Shown: in pieces, positions 20,801-33,949 of the stretch
How the letters are laid out: every line of letters starts with the position of its first letter
Position numbering within the stretch: the first letter of the stretch is position 1
Assembly: GCA_964035015.1 (NCBI GenBank)
Contig: OZ036008.1
Span: 3,944,112-4,008,111, forward strand
Source: Corallium rubrum
Taxonomy: Eukaryota; Cnidaria; Anthozoa; Scleralcyonacea; Coralliidae
Length of the DNA stretch: 64,000 nucleotides
Direction of reading: 5' to 3'
Notes under the pieces: generated by a model
What the model saw: the letters and a program-made list of their open reading frames with translations, nothing else
Databases searched by the model: none
What the model was told of the DNA's origin: nothing
Translations under genes and position numbers: made by a program

Positions 20801-23800
20801 TGGTTGTTCAAATTCAAAGGCCTAATATATAACGGAGCTTGTTTATACATAAACAGTATTTGAAACACGAAACCTGACGACGAAGCACAATTCTAATCAT
20901 AATTCTAATCCGAACAATTTAATCGAACGTTTATCAAAGCAATCAACCTGTTTCCCCTTATATATAATTAAATCAAACACAGAAGACAGATAGCAATTTG
21001 AAACCGATAGACGATCGACCGCACACTGCAGGCTGTTCGTGCATGGTAGATATTAAGATCTCATTAAAATATGCAAGCCAAATATAAACGAACGGTGCAA
21101 CAAATTAAAGAGAACTAACTTCACTAAAAGAGGCCGTAAATACGAAGAAATTCCGACGCGGATCTATTGAGTATTGCCAAGCTCTGAAGCGAACTCGTAT
21201 TAAACTTTTAATGTCTTCTGTCCCGCCGATGAGCCACACTTGACAAATACCTTCTTCGAACGGAATGTACCACAATCACAACTGTTCTAAAGTCAAACGA
21301 GTTAATACGAGGCAGCCAAATTTATATTCCATGATCTCGTGTCCAAGTCCCAAACCGCGAACTTAAACGCATGCGCTTTTGAAAGAACACCAAAGAATCT
21401 TGGTGTTCCGGTTTGGATTCCCCCAGAGCCTTTTCCGCGCGCCAGCACGGGAGAGGCTCTGGGGACGAGAATGCTTCACCCCAAGTTATCCCGGGTAACA
21501 ATAGATCTACGTTGATGTACGCACGCGTAATCACACAAAAGTCTCTTGAGATAACTCGGTTTGCGTTTACACAATTACCGGCAGAAAATTGTCATGAAAA
21601 GCACATTTATAAGGCTAGTTTCCACTCAGGAAAATCTTCCGCAGGATAGGAACGGACAGGAAAGTTTCCTTTGTGTTAAAGTCATTAGTTCCGACCGAGA
21701 GCTCACAAGACAAAGAAAACTGTCCTGTCCGTTCCGGTCCTGCGGAAGATTTTCCTGAGTGGAAACTAGCTTTTGAGCCTAGTTCTCATATGTCGCCGAC
21801 CGTCGCCGATCCATGATTCAGATGCATGTTAAGTAATAAAGAACAATACAGAAAAGCACTGCTTTCTGTATTGTTCTTTATTACTTTTCTTTTTTACCGT
21901 TTTAACATGCATCTAAATCACAAATCGGTGACCGTCGGCGACATATGAGAACCAGGCTTTAAGCCTAGTTCTCATATGTCGCCGACCGTCGCCGATCCAT
22001 GATTCAGATGCATGTTAAGTAATAAAGAACAATGCAGAAAAGCACTGCTTTCTGTATTGTTCTTTATTACTTTTCTTTTTTACCGTTTTAACATGCATCT
22101 AAATCACAAATCGGTGACCGTCGGCGACATATGAAAGGCCTGGCCAAACGCTTTCAACATCGCATTCAACATCATTCATCATTGTTGAACGATGTTGAAT
22201 AGTGTTGAAAGCACGAGTGGCCAAATGAATTCAACATCGTTCAACATTGATGAATGTGACAATTAATTGAACGCGGGCTACCATGCAAAAGCTGGAATCG
22301 ACAAGATCCCGTATGCCGCATGTCTCTGTTCAACAAAGTTGAATGAAATGTGGCCAAATGCGTTCACACCTTTCAACATTTTGAGAACAATAGAAATGTT
22401 GAACGCGTGTTGAACGAAAATTTGAACATGTTCAAATTTCGTTCAACATCATTCAACACCATATTCAACAACGTTCAACATCATTCAACAGGAGTGGCCA
22501 AACGCTTTCAAGATGTTGAATTCAACAATGTTGAACGATGTTGAATGAAATGTTGAAAGCGTTTGACCAGGCCTTTAATTAAGGCCATCATTGCTCGACA
22601 AAAGAGTGAATCCCAAGCGGTCACCCATCCAAGTACTAACCCCGTCTGACCGGGCTTAACGTTTGGTGAAAGGTAGACTTGCTCCAAGTCTGCCTCTTGT
22701 TGTTTCGAGATGGGTTTGTTTCGCCCCGCGTCGCCACTTTTCACACGTACACCTTTAAATCAAAACATAACCCATCTCGAAACAAACCCGTCTCGAAACA
22801 AAAAGAGGCAGACTTGGAGCAAGTCTAGGTGAAAGGCAGTGTGCTAACAGCACACGCCACCCGTTACTTATCCAATACGAAACAGGACGGTTGTTAGTGT
22901 CGCGTTAAACATTACGCGTTCTATATCTTTCTAGGGAATAAACATGGCGAGTTCCAACACGAGCTAACCATTGGCCAAATAGATGAATACCTCAATCAAC
23001 GGTTACAAGGAGGAAAACCAATCACCATTGAAATACCATCGGTGCCAAGCAATGACACTTCATCAAGCATAAATGGTAAACTTGAATCTCTGCTGCTCAT
23101 ATTTTATCTGTTCCGTAAAGACTTTTAATATAGGTCAGAATAAAAGGCCAGAAAGGATATGCAGGAGAAATGATTTGTTCAAAAAAGTTCAAAATCAGAC
23201 GTCAACATCCTTTATTATTAAGACAAACATGGAAAAAGCTCAAGTTTGAAATTTATATCAATTCCGGCGGACCGGAATCCCGAAGAAGGGCAAAAAGGTT
23301 AATGCAACAGCGCGGTGGACACACACATGCGTATAGCATGCCTATTTTTTAATTCTTCGACAATTTAACTTCTTTTATAGAGCTTTTGAACATTGGCTGT
23401 AGAAAAAGCTGCAAAGCACTTTGGAATGGCTACGGACGGTGGATTAAAAGCAATTGGATGCCTTATATTCCAGGTATAATGTCTTTTCTGACAATTGCAT
23501 TTTCTTTCAAAGTCTTCCATTTTAATCCCCATGAGTACCTGAACGTGTCCGTAGAACATATTCACAGGCGTGCTATGATTCTTTTTGAAGTACGAAGATG
23601 ATATTTCGTACAATTCTACACTAGAACAAGCCGGAATTAACAAACTATCTGAGCGTAGACTACAACTATGTGATAATTTCTTCAATAAAGTTGCATCAAA
23701 TCCTAGAAGTCAATTATATAATCTAGTTCCACACAATGTAAATCCACAGTGCACACGGTAGCGTTTCCGAGCGTTTCCGTATTGTTTCAAGTAATGAGTT

Positions 23801-26179
23801 GTTGTTCTCGTTTCCTCAGAGAACAGTAAACAATACAAAAACGCTAAGACCATTCAACATTCATTATGACTATTATGCAAGACAACTGAATCGATTTAAC
23901 TTAAGAATTCCTATTTAATATCAAGCGCTTGACAATAAGTGATTCAAACGTGACCTACATTTTATTGGTAAGTAATAGTAAATACTTTTTTATACATAAA
24001 TTACTCCTTAAATGACTTGTAAATATTGTAATTTTAAAATCCTTTTCAATTCAGTTATGTAGCTGTAAGAAGGTTTTCTATTAAACAATCTATCAATCGA
24101 TCTACAATCTATCTACTAAAACGATTGAAGAAGCGTAGTCAAGTTTATGTAATATTTAAAACATGAGCAGACCCATTTCGTAAGTTCATTGGTGTAGTAA
24201 TTTTAAAAAAATAACGATTTTTCTCCTTCCAATACATGCAATTGAATGGATTGACTCACGAATGCCTTAAACCATTTGCACAGAGCTATATGGGGTTCCA
24301 TACTTTGGCGAATCATGCATTCATTCAATCGCATGCGCCAGGATGAGAGAAAAATCGCAACAAAATTTGCTATAAAGTCTATAAATCTGAACGAACTATC
24401 TTCCACTACTCCGAATTCTGGCCGCCATCTTTGTTTATTTTGCACGGAGAGAGGCCTGGGTACGAGTTTTAAGTTCGATTTTGCAAAACTCGATCAACGA
24501 TGGTCAGAATGGCCCCAAATTTCACAACGTGGAACATATTCACACAATAAATACATTAACGGAAATATTCTTTCATTTATATTCGCAGGTGATCCATTGC
24601 GCGCTTGTGTATTTGTTTGCATACGGGAACATGACCTTTCACAGAGCTCACGCGTGTGTTTGGGCGATCACAGCGAGTACTTCAATATAGCGATTCTCCA
24701 CAATCTTGTGTAGTTTGGTCCTGTTTCTTGTTAAATGTCTGACTCCGAATCTGATTCAGAGTTGAATGAGAGGGTGTTTTCTGTTGCTTCAAGATTCGTG
24801 TCAATTGCCTTAAAGCTCGTGACCAACGGAAAATCATTACGTTATAAATGTGGTTTTCACACCAATCTCATTTAAAACAATGTATTGAGTTTGAGAGGTG
24901 AAAGTGCTTCAGTTCGGTCTATCTGGCATCCTGAGATTAGGCCAGCGTGAACTGAATCTCAGGAAACGAGAAGGCACTGTCTTGGCTAATTTTCTTTGTT
25001 TATTTCTACAGAACATTCTGACAGAATCAACTTTACTGAAACCAGAAACGGAACACTGTGGCTCTACGGAGACTCGCAGGCGTTTCAATTATGGGAGTAT
25101 TTTGTCACGCAACCAGTATGCACTAAGATATTCAAGACGTGTCAGTATACTTATAATTGGGTGTACCCCATCATCAAAGACAAGAGAAGGCAGGAAACGA
25201 CATCGAATGATGATTTCGACTTTCGACCAAACTTGGTTTTGGAACCCATTCGCAAAGTACTCAATGAAAGTATAAGAACAGCCGACAGTTTGTTGATTTT
25301 GAATTTTGGGCTGCATTTCGCTATGACTGTTAACTTTACGACCTACCAGAATTTGATAACAGATGTAATACCAATAATACAAAACCGCGAGAAAGAACTT
25401 GGGAGTAAGGCGCGGGTGATTTGGAAAACGATGACGGCCATTCATAAGGAGAATATTCCGAAAAAGACACTGAACAAACACCGCTTTGGGAGATTCTTGA
25501 CAGACCAGGTGAGTACTGATTATTTTTATCACTTTTTATCATGACTACAATCACAATTATTTTCCTCTTCATTACCAGCTTCTTCCTCACCATCACGAAT
25601 ACCACCATCATCATTACCATTATTACTGTCGTCATCATTAACATCCTAACCATTATCTTCATCACCATCATGACCATCATGATCACCACCACCATCATCA
25701 TCATGAACATCATGACCACTATCGTCACCATCGTCACCATCGTCACCATTATCATCATCATCACCACCATCACTATCATCACCATCATCATCATCACCAT
25801 CATCATCATTACCAACACCGTCATCAGCATCAGCATCAACATCACCACCATCACTCCTACCACCTCCACCATCTTTGCCATCACCACCCTACCACCACCA
25901 TCATCATCACCGTCATCACCACCATCACCATCATTGTTTGATTCTCTCGGTCTAATCTTCTAGCGTGTTCAACTATACGACCGCTACGCAATGTCAGCCA
26001 TGTGTGAAGCAGGAATAGAAATCTTGGATGTTTACCACATCACTGCTTCAAATCCTACAGGGGCACCAGATGCTGTACACTATCTTCCTAAAACATACCA
26101 CAAAGTTGAAAAGGAAATACAACGCTATTGGACGAACGGTTTGTGGGATAGACCTGGGCGCATTTGTATCCGCGAATAA
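17834..26179 (+). CDS. NXPE-like type II membrane protein, copy 1 (six exons)
   Basis: Spliced gene reconstructed by hand. Exons: 17834-18125, 19086-19376, 22935-23075, 23381-23473, 25012-25508, 25964-26179; all introns GT-AG, phases 1,1,1,1,0, total 1530 nt = 509 aa plus stop. The ATG is supported by an in-frame TAG 33 nt upstream (17801). Residues ~14-29 are a single hydrophobic segment behind basic residues, giving a type II Golgi-style anchor. Exon 2 encodes the NXPE (neurexophilin-like, Ig-type) domain with GGDWWR and FDHENGTY. Exon 5 carries GDS with Ser294, and exon 6 carries PDAVH (Asp474, His477), matching the Ser and Asp-x-x-His of PC-esterase/SGNH enzymes. Family knowledge: a human NXPE member has been reported as a sialic-acid O-acetyltransferase; the substrate here is unknown. 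Length is close to vertebrate NXPE (~550 aa). No stop or frameshift seen. Introns 2 and 4 hold repeats. Exon order and phase agree exactly with the paralogue at 49526-63948. Confidence 0.85.
18126..19085 (+). other. Intron 1 of NXPE-like gene 1
   Basis: 960 bp, donor CAG|GTTTGT, acceptor TTTTCAG. The first ~60 bases match intron 1 of copy 2. Contains the 291-bp MITE at 18429-18719. Confidence 0.8.
18429..18719 (+). mobile_element. MITE with 7-bp target duplication, copy a
   Basis: Begins CATAGTCAATCGAGATATGG and ends with the near-complement GATTGCCTATG. Perfect 7-bp duplication ATGTGTT (18422-18428, 18720-18726). Inside: GTGCACGGT-type subterminal repeats pairing across the centre. Three other copies in this window. 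Confidence 0.85.
19392..19500 (+). mobile_element. 5S-rRNA-derived SINE, head portion
   Basis: GTGTGCTGTTAGCGCTCT, CTCACCACTGCCGTCC and AAGTTAAGCCCGGTTGGGCG match the family head, which resembles the internal control region of 5S rRNA (AAGTTAAGC ... GGTTAGTACTTGGATG). Same position and orientation in intron 2 of gene copy 2. Confidence 0.7.
20236..20323 (+). mobile_element. 5S-derived SINE, body fragment
   Basis: GGGACTCATGTGAGTAAAGT to GGGTTCTCCGGTTTTTCTCC, the conserved body of the family seen complete at 35385-35690. Joins the truncated MITE at 20324. Confidence 0.7.
20324..20526 (+). mobile_element. Truncated copy of the 7-bp-duplication MITE, copy d
   Basis: Starts inside the element (CCGTGCACATCCTTTGTTTTAGG) directly after SINE sequence and runs to GATTGACTATG. 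Left third absent, so it is a chimeric junction. Confidence 0.7.
20722..20782. repeat. Short hairpin MITE (GAGCCTCTCCCGTGCTGGC)
   Basis: TCGTCCCCAGAGCCTCTCCC pairs with GGAAAAGGCTCTGGGGGA. Family members also at 21418-21472 and 54046-54092. Confidence 0.6.
21613..21772. mobile_element. PIF-like MITE, second copy
   Basis: Ends AGGCTAGTTTCCACTCAGG and CCTGAGTGGAAACTAGCTT; same interior as 9249-9411 (GACAGGAAAGTTTCCTTTG). Target duplication not clear. Confidence 0.75.
21775..22133. repeat. Two abutting copies of a hairpin MITE
   Basis: Units 21775-21959 and 21961-22133 are nearly identical; each runs from AGCCTAGTTCTCATATGTCG to CGACATATGAGAACCAGGCT, with an internal GAACAATACAGAAAAGCACT palindrome. 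The second is clipped where the next element starts. Confidence 0.8.
22134..22577. mobile_element. Inverted-repeat element rich in TTCAACAT motifs
   Basis: Ends AAAGGCCTGGCCAAACGC and GCGTTTGACCAGGCCTTT. The interior is dominated by dispersed GTTGAA/TTCAAC hexamers and repeats GTGGCCAAA, implying growth by internal reduplication. Confidence 0.7.
22600..22870 (-). mobile_element. 5S-derived SINE fragments with adjoining duplicated sequence
   Basis: Minus strand carries GGTTAGTACTTGGATGGGTG preceded by AAGCCCGGTCAGACGG, an unmistakable 5S rRNA box C region. A palindromic block CCCATCTCGAAACAAACCC/TTGTTTCGAGATGGG and GTGCTAACAGCACAC follow toward exon 3. Confidence 0.7.
23540..23970 (+). pseudogene. 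LINE reverse-transcriptase C-terminal fragment
   Basis: In intron 4 of NXPE-like gene 1. Frames recover LEQAGINKLSERRLQLCDNF and, after a short hairpin insertion (~23758-23860), NIHYDYYARQLNRFNLRIP; these match the C-terminal tail of non-LTR retrotransposon RTs. A frameshift near 23590 and the insertion make it dead. Confidence 0.65.
25509..25963 (+). repeat. Intron 5 of gene 1: CAN-trinucleotide array
   Basis: Donor CAG|GTGAGT, acceptor CTTCTAG; ~360 bases of CAT/CAC/CAG-type triplets (25575-25935). Open frames in several registers (Ile/Thr, His, Met/Val-rich) are artefacts of the repeat. Confidence 0.9.
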
Positions 26180-26240
26180 ACTGCTCGAGACGAACAGATA
26201 CAAATGTATTAGAGAAGATATATATTATAAAATTTTCTGA

Positions 26241-26312
26241 GTTCCCAAGCGGGACTCGAACCCACAATCTTCTGATGATCGCCAGTCTGTAAACATTGAG
26301 CTACTGGGACTC
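26241..26312 (-). tRNA. tRNA-like sequence (probable SINE head or tRNA pseudogene)
   Basis: Minus strand reads GAGTCCCAGTAGCTCAATG ... TGTGGGTTCGAGTCCCGC, with A box and a perfect GGTTCGAGTCC B box. Anticodon arm poorly formed (loop roughly CGATCAT) and the acceptor stem does not pair, so a functional tRNA is unlikely. A fragment of the same sequence is at 30937-30985. Confidence 0.5.
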
Positions 26313-26755
26313 TAGGTTGAATTCGATGTATGACGACATTATATGACGATATTATACTGCTCTGAGCAAGTATGATGATATATGTTAATGTCGTAATACA
26401 TGTTGTTAAGAGAAGAGATGGATATGCTAGCTCGGATATGAGAATTGAGTATAAATGTTGAATGGCATATATATATATAAATATTGAATGGTATATATAT
26501 ATGTAAGTATAGGTTATTTTGAGGCCACGAGAGGATATGTGATTTATTCACCGAGGGCGAAGCCCGAGGTGAATAAACACATATCCCCGAGGTGGTGTGG
26601 GGGATATTAGACGGGAAGATTAGAGGAGAATATTATAGCGAGGAATGGTAGAGGGGAATATTAGAGCCTTAGAGGGGAATATTAATCTATTGTTTTGCCA
26701 GGGGCTATTGAATATATTCCCCTAAAAGAACAAAGGAAACCGAGGCATGTGAAAA

Positions 26756-28800
<2,045 letters not shown>

Positions 28801-29210
28801 ACCTTTAATCTTTAACCTTAAACCATGGGTAAAAATGGTAGGCACAACAGGTAACCCCAATTACTGTGCCCCCAAGATATATAACAACTAAAATATATGT
28901 TATAATACAGGTTAAAAAATTTAAAGATTACAGTACATTAATAGAAGAAAAACAAAGTTTTAGAAAACTAAGAATGATAAAAGTAAATTATTTAAAAACA
29001 ACAACGAGGCACTTCATTTAAGAGGCGCGAGTTTTTACATTTTATACAAACAGATTTCCAAGTTCTGTAGTCGTCAACGTCATAGGTGCTTTTTAAGGCG
29101 TTATTGTAATATAAATACAGGCTCTTTTTAAAATAACTGAGAGTTTGGTTTTCTAATGTTAAATCGCTTGGCAAAATGTTGCCTTGTATTATTATTATTA
29201 TTAGTTTAAG
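28801..29210. other. AT-rich non-coding stretch
   Basis: No coding or repeat family recognised apart from a short ATT microsatellite near 29188. Confidence 0.4.
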
Positions 29211-29224
29211 TCAGTAGAATAATT

Positions 29225-29522
29225 CATAGTCAATCGAGATATGGTCTGGAAACTCAGCTAAAGTCTTTGGTCTATCTTTTTGTTCGCCTTTATGCATTTT
29301 TGTGCAAGGTGTACGGTCACTGAACACATTGTATTTTAGTATAATGAACGAATTGTCCAATAGCAACGTTTCAGTTCAATCACTCAACCGTGCTATTTAA
29401 ATAGTAATAAACCTAAAACAAAGGATGTGCACGGTGTAAGGTACGGTTCAACATAAAATCCCAGCTCATTATTGGCGCTTTGAAGTTTGCCGAGTTTCTA
29501 GACCATATCTCGATTGACTATG
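29225..29522 (-). mobile_element. MITE with 7-bp target duplication, copy b
   Basis: 298 bp, opposite orientation to copy a; duplication AATAATT (29218-29224, 29523-29529). Ends CATAGTC...GACTATG. Confidence 0.88.
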
Positions 29523-29895
29523 AATAATTGCGTGTTAAGTTATAGTTATGTTTCTTTATATTGTTCACATTATCATTGCATTATTCTAGAATTAAGGGGT
29601 TGGGTGTCAATTGGGACGTGAGTCCTGTTCCTTTCTCCTGTCACATTCAGTATTGTTTTTTGGGTTGTTTTTTTTTGCTTTTGTTTTTTTCTTATATCTT
29701 GTTAGTTATTTGTATCTATTTGATATCATTGTATAATCATTTATTGTATAATTGTATAATACTGTGACAAATTCATTTAAAAAAAAGTAAAAAAAAAGTT
29801 GGATCTTACAGTTGTCAGGTAAAGCAAGCGTCTAGTTTGAGGATTTTGGAATGCTAAAGTACACCGTCTAAGCAGACTCAGCATTTTATTGGCTT

Positions 29896-30193
29896 CATAG
29901 TCAATCGAGATATGGTCTGGAAACTCAGCTAAAGTCTTCGGTCTATCTTTTTGTTCGCCTTTATGCATTTTTGTGCACGGTGTACGGTCACTGAACACAT
30001 TGTATTTTAGTATAATGAACGAATTATCCAATAGCAACGTTTCAGTTCAATCACTCAATCGTGCTATTTAAATATTAATAAACCTAAAACAAAGGATGTG
30101 CACGGTGTAAGGTACGGTTCAACATGAAATCCCAGCTCATTATAGGAGCTTTGAAGTTTGCCGAGTTTCTAGACCATATCTCGATTGACTATG
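29896..30193 (-). mobile_element. MITE with 7-bp target duplication, copy c
   Basis: 298 bp, duplication TTGGCTT (29889-29895, 30194-30200). It landed at the start of the 60-bp tandem repeat beginning at ~30196; GCATTTTATTG before it matches the repeat-unit end. Confidence 0.88.
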
Positions 30194-30195
30194 TT

Positions 30196-30372
30196 GGCTT
30201 TAATATCATATATGCACGAAGCATGAGCACATGCAACATAAATGAAGCATTTTATTGACCTTTAATATCATATGCACGAAGCATGAGCACATGCAACATA
30301 AATGAAGCATTTTATTGACCTTTAATATCATTTGCACGAAGCATGAGCACATGCAACATAAATGAAGCATGA
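30196..30372 (+). repeat. 60-bp tandem repeat, three units
   Basis: Units of TTTAATATCATATGCACGAA... ending GCATTTTATTGACC; the third is clipped. Near-identical units indicate recent expansion. Confidence 0.92.
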
Positions 30373-30529
30373 ACAGCATATAAATGCTAAAACTAATATG
30401 AACACAGAAAAGCGATACAGGTTAGTTAATAAGAATAATAACATTTATTTGTACCGCGCAAATTCAACTTTAAGGTTTTCAAATGCGCCTTACAATAATT
30501 TTTGACATGGCCAAGTCGAAGGCATATCA

Positions 30530-30775
30530 AAGGCGCTCAGGCAGCCGCCATACGACACATATCGGCCCACGAATTACAGTTAAGACCTGGGTGTTGCTTT
30601 TGCGGAGGGAGGAAAACCGGTGAACCCGGTGAAAAACCCTCGAAGCAACATGGAGAGACCAACTAAACTCTACTCACATGAGTCTCAAGTTCGAGAACAG
30701 GGTTATTCCCAGACGGTCACCCATCCAAGTACTAACCCCGTCCAATCGGGCTCAACTATTGATGAGAGTGGCAAA
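30530..30775 (-). mobile_element. 5S-derived SINE, near full length
   Basis: Plus strand shows CACCCATCCAAGTACTAACC near 30719 (5S box C complement), upstream GAGGGAGGAAAACCGG body and CATATCAAAGGCGCTC tail. Minus-strand orientation. Confidence 0.8.
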
Positions 30776-31421
30776 CTTACGGCAATTTGACTTGAAACTT
30801 ACGTTTTTGATTTGAAACTTACGGCAAAAGGAGTTAATTTTGACTTAGTTAGTTTCAGAAATTGCAGCTTGATGTTAGTTATTATTGTCAGTTGTTTGCT
30901 GTACAAGCTGTGTTAGTTAGTAATACTCAGAAAAACTCTGAGCTCTAAGCGGGACTCAAACCCACAACCTACTATTACACAATTATATGAAGGGGATATT
31001 ACACGTACCCTCCTCCGCAGGCAACTCTGGAGTGTAGCACGAAGGGACAGCAAGGGATTGGGAGCGGCAGAGTGAGGACTATAAGGGAACTGGGGGGATA
31101 AAATTAGAGCGAACCCCTAGCGCTTTTGCTTTTAACCCATTGAACTCTAAATAAGCTGGAACGATAACTCGCTTGCACGTTTTGAAGCCAACATGGGGGC
31201 CGCCATGCACGTCAACCCCAGTTAAGCTGAATTTGGCGAACTGGGTTGCAAAAACAGCTTGAAATCAAAGAAAAACTAAACTTGTTAACCACTTGTAGGC
31301 TTAAATCAAATTCCAATACACCGTAGAGTAGGTGAACACTGACATGACGAGTAAAAACAAGGAAAACAGTAAAAATACAAGTAAAAGCTTCTAGGACAGC
31401 GTCGGCCACGGTTGAAATCCA

Positions 31422-32066
31422 AATATTACCAGGGTTAAGTCACGTCCTCCAACCTCATTTACTGTATCTCTTGCAGTAAATGTCCCATGCTTTACATCGG
31501 AGAAACTGGAAGACGTTTAGGTGACAGGTTTGTTGAACACCTTCGTGATGTCAAAAACAACGTGCAAAACAAACCTGTTGCCAGGCACTTCAACAGTGCC
31601 AACCACTCCTTTTCTAACATGAAAATCTGCGCCATTCAGCCCATTACAGGTTGTAACGATACTCGTCGTTAAACAAGAAATGCGTCTCATTTACAAACTT
31701 GGTACCATTCACCCTCACGGCCTCAATGAGCGATTCTCTTTCATTTAGCTCACTCCACCACCATATTCCACACCTTTTCCTTAACCTTTTTCTGATGATT
31801 TAAATAGTAATTTATAACCTGTTTCTTTGCCTATTTGCAGGTAGCTGACCCACAAATTGGGTCAGCACCTGCACACAGGCTAAAATTACATATTAATTTA
31901 TTTGTTTACTTTGTTTTTATTGGCTTACATGTGTTCACGTGATTCCCATTGTAGCTCTGCTATAAATACGCGTGACCACATGTGAGTTGTTTACTAATTT
32001 CTCCTGAAACCTCGAGAAGATTTTTCTCTGTTTTTCAGGCCAACGTGACTTAACCCTGGTAATATT
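31422..32066 (+). mobile_element. 645-bp unit with perfect 24-bp inverted ends around a GIY-YIG fragment
   Basis: 31422-31445 and 32043-32066 are exact reverse complements; the outermost six bases AATATT are themselves palindromic and could instead be a target duplication beyond 18-bp ends starting ACCAGGGTTAAGTC. Contents: a GIY-YIG endonuclease pseudogene and AT-rich 3' sequence containing GCTGACCCACAAATTGGG. It may be a PLE remnant with inverted terminal copies or a MITE that captured PLE sequence. Confidence 0.65.
31451..31748 (+). pseudogene. Penelope-like GIY-YIG endonuclease domain, frameshifted
   Basis: NLIYCISCSKCPMLYIGETG gives the GIY-YIG core, with the Cys pair seen in many PLE endonucleases, then GRRLGDRFVEHLRDV and ARHFNSANHSF. 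After the stop at 31670 the family C-terminus (RLIYKLGTIHPHGLNERFSF) continues in another frame to 31748, so one frameshift lies near 31665. No reverse-transcriptase part upstream. Confidence 0.8.
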
Positions 32067-33048
32067 AGTAAAAATATAAGCTCTCAAATGAAAGTCAACA
32101 ATACGCAACCAAAATTGCCATTGGTTTGGACAAATATAAAGAAAATACATATGAAAAACCCAGGTTTAAAATGAAGAGGTTGTTTATAAAAACACTAAGT
32201 TGGGTTTTAAATTTCTCAATTTTCAGTAGGAAAAAAACAACAAAATCCACTTTACCGTGTGTTATTACAGTTCTGGAATTACTCTTCGTATCGAAAAATT
32301 TCAGATTTAGCATTTCCACAACTGAAACTTGAGTTGAAGCTATAATTTAGCATTATCTTATTACTAATTTTCAAACGTTTGAGATAACAAAGAAAAATAA
32401 GAGAAACCTGCATTTTCCGTACGAGTTTCGGACTCGAATTTTGCTTTTGTTCGGCAGATATTTCGTCATTCAATCCATTTTCGCGTGTAAAAATTGTTCA
32501 GGTACAAGGCCGATAAGCCCAATACATACTATCTTCTTCGTTATCATCTATAAAAAACTTTAGCCGGGTCTGAAAAATGGTTGTTTTTTGCAGCGAGTTT
32601 TCAGTTTTTCATTGTGCCCCTCATAGGTTCTGTTGACGTCAGACGTGCAATGGCCGCCCCCAGCGGCCGGAAGTTTGACTTCACCCAATCATAGGGCCTG
32701 TCTTATGGAGTTAGCGTTCCAGTTTATTTAGAGTTCAATATTTTAACCACACGCTCAGTCTCCCGCGTGAACTCTGTCAATATGGCGCCCGTGTCAGATA
32801 ATCACCTTTTCGGATACGGCTATATTACACGGTGGCGAGAAGACATCAGATATGGATTTTATGTTCGAGTGGTAAACTTACGGCGACTTGATTTGAAACT
32901 TACGTTTTTGATTTGAAACTTACGGCAAAACTTACGGAGTTAATTTTGACTTGTTGATATGTCACTCGCGAGCGTTACATACGAGAAATACGCCACTTGG
33001 TTCCCGCATGTAGTGAAATATGGAATCTACGAGTGTTTTCTAGTAAAA

Positions 33049-33524
33049 TACCGTAGAATCCCGAAAGTAACGGCCCCCCCTTACTTTCGGTTTTATCCGC
33101 TGTTGGGGGCCGCTACTTACGGGGGCCGCTACTTACGGGGGGCCGCTACTTACGGGGGGCCGCTACTTACGGGGGGCTGCTACTTACGGGGGGCCGCTAC
33201 TTACGGGGGGCTGCTACTTACGGGGGGCCGCTACTTACGGGGGGCTGCTACTTACGGGGGGCCGCTACTTTTGGGGGGCCGCTACTTACGGGGGGTTGCT
33301 ACTTTCGGGTGGTAAAATACGTTAACATACTGTGGGAATATTCTTCTTTGTTCCTACCTATTTACCACATTTAATATGCTTTAGTTTTTCCTTATGCCAT
33401 TTCAGCTCTGACTGTTATACACTTTGGTACGTTGATAGTTGAAACTTAACATTTTGAGTTAATCAAGCGATGACTTGGGGCCGCTACTTTCGGGGGGGGG
33501 CGCTACTTTCGGGATTCTACGGTA
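33049..33524. mobile_element. Inverted-repeat element with internal 17-bp minisatellite
   Basis: Left end TACCGTAGAATCCCGAAAGT pairs with right end ACTTTCGGGATTCTACGGTA. Interior (33105-33310) is ~12 units of GGGGGGCCGCTACTTAC, alternating CCGC/CTGC. The unit resembles the element's own subterminal sequence, so the array probably grew from one end. The right end recurs at 40026-40068. Confidence 0.8.
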
Positions 33525-33949
33525 CTCTTCTCCATATAATAAACATTAGTAACAAACGCAGTAAACTAGTCGATTACTCTTTCTATTAACATATCTAGTC
33601 TAGCAGTTCGACTATCAACTTAGTTATCAAGGTTTATATATACTTTGTCAACATAACTCCACATAAAATTGTTAAAATATCAAATTCAGTCTACGTGATC
33701 TGAACTTTCAAGTCGAAAGTACCGATAACCGACAAGCGTTCGCATATAAAGATACCAGGAAACACTGGATTCTTTCTTCTTATGTGCATGGGAACATAGT
33801 TGCATTGTCTTTGACCAATCAGCGCTCGTGATTCCGACGTATTTCAGCCATTTTGACATGGATAAATGTGCCGATTGGCGACGTGGGTGACCTAGAAAAT
33901 GTGTTCTCGCGTAATGTGAGGTTTAGATCTCCAAGAGTGGACAAATTCA

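Larger units (their letters stand above)
19377..22934 (+). other. Intron 2 of NXPE-like gene 1 (3.56 kb)
   Basis: Donor ATCG|GTGAGT, acceptor TTTCTAG. Opens with a 5S-derived SINE head, as in copy 2, but is 3.3 kb longer through MITEs at 20324, 20720, 21418, 21613-22133 and 22134-22577. 19690-20090 shows nothing recognisable. Confidence 0.75.

Noticed and set aside
26241-26312. Functional tRNA
   Set aside because: B box is good, but the acceptor stem does not pair and a second partial copy exists, so it is a tRNA-derived repeat or pseudogene.
30200-30372. CRISPR-like array (regular 60-bp repeats)
   Set aside because: Units are contiguous with no spacers, in animal DNA; a simple tandem repeat.
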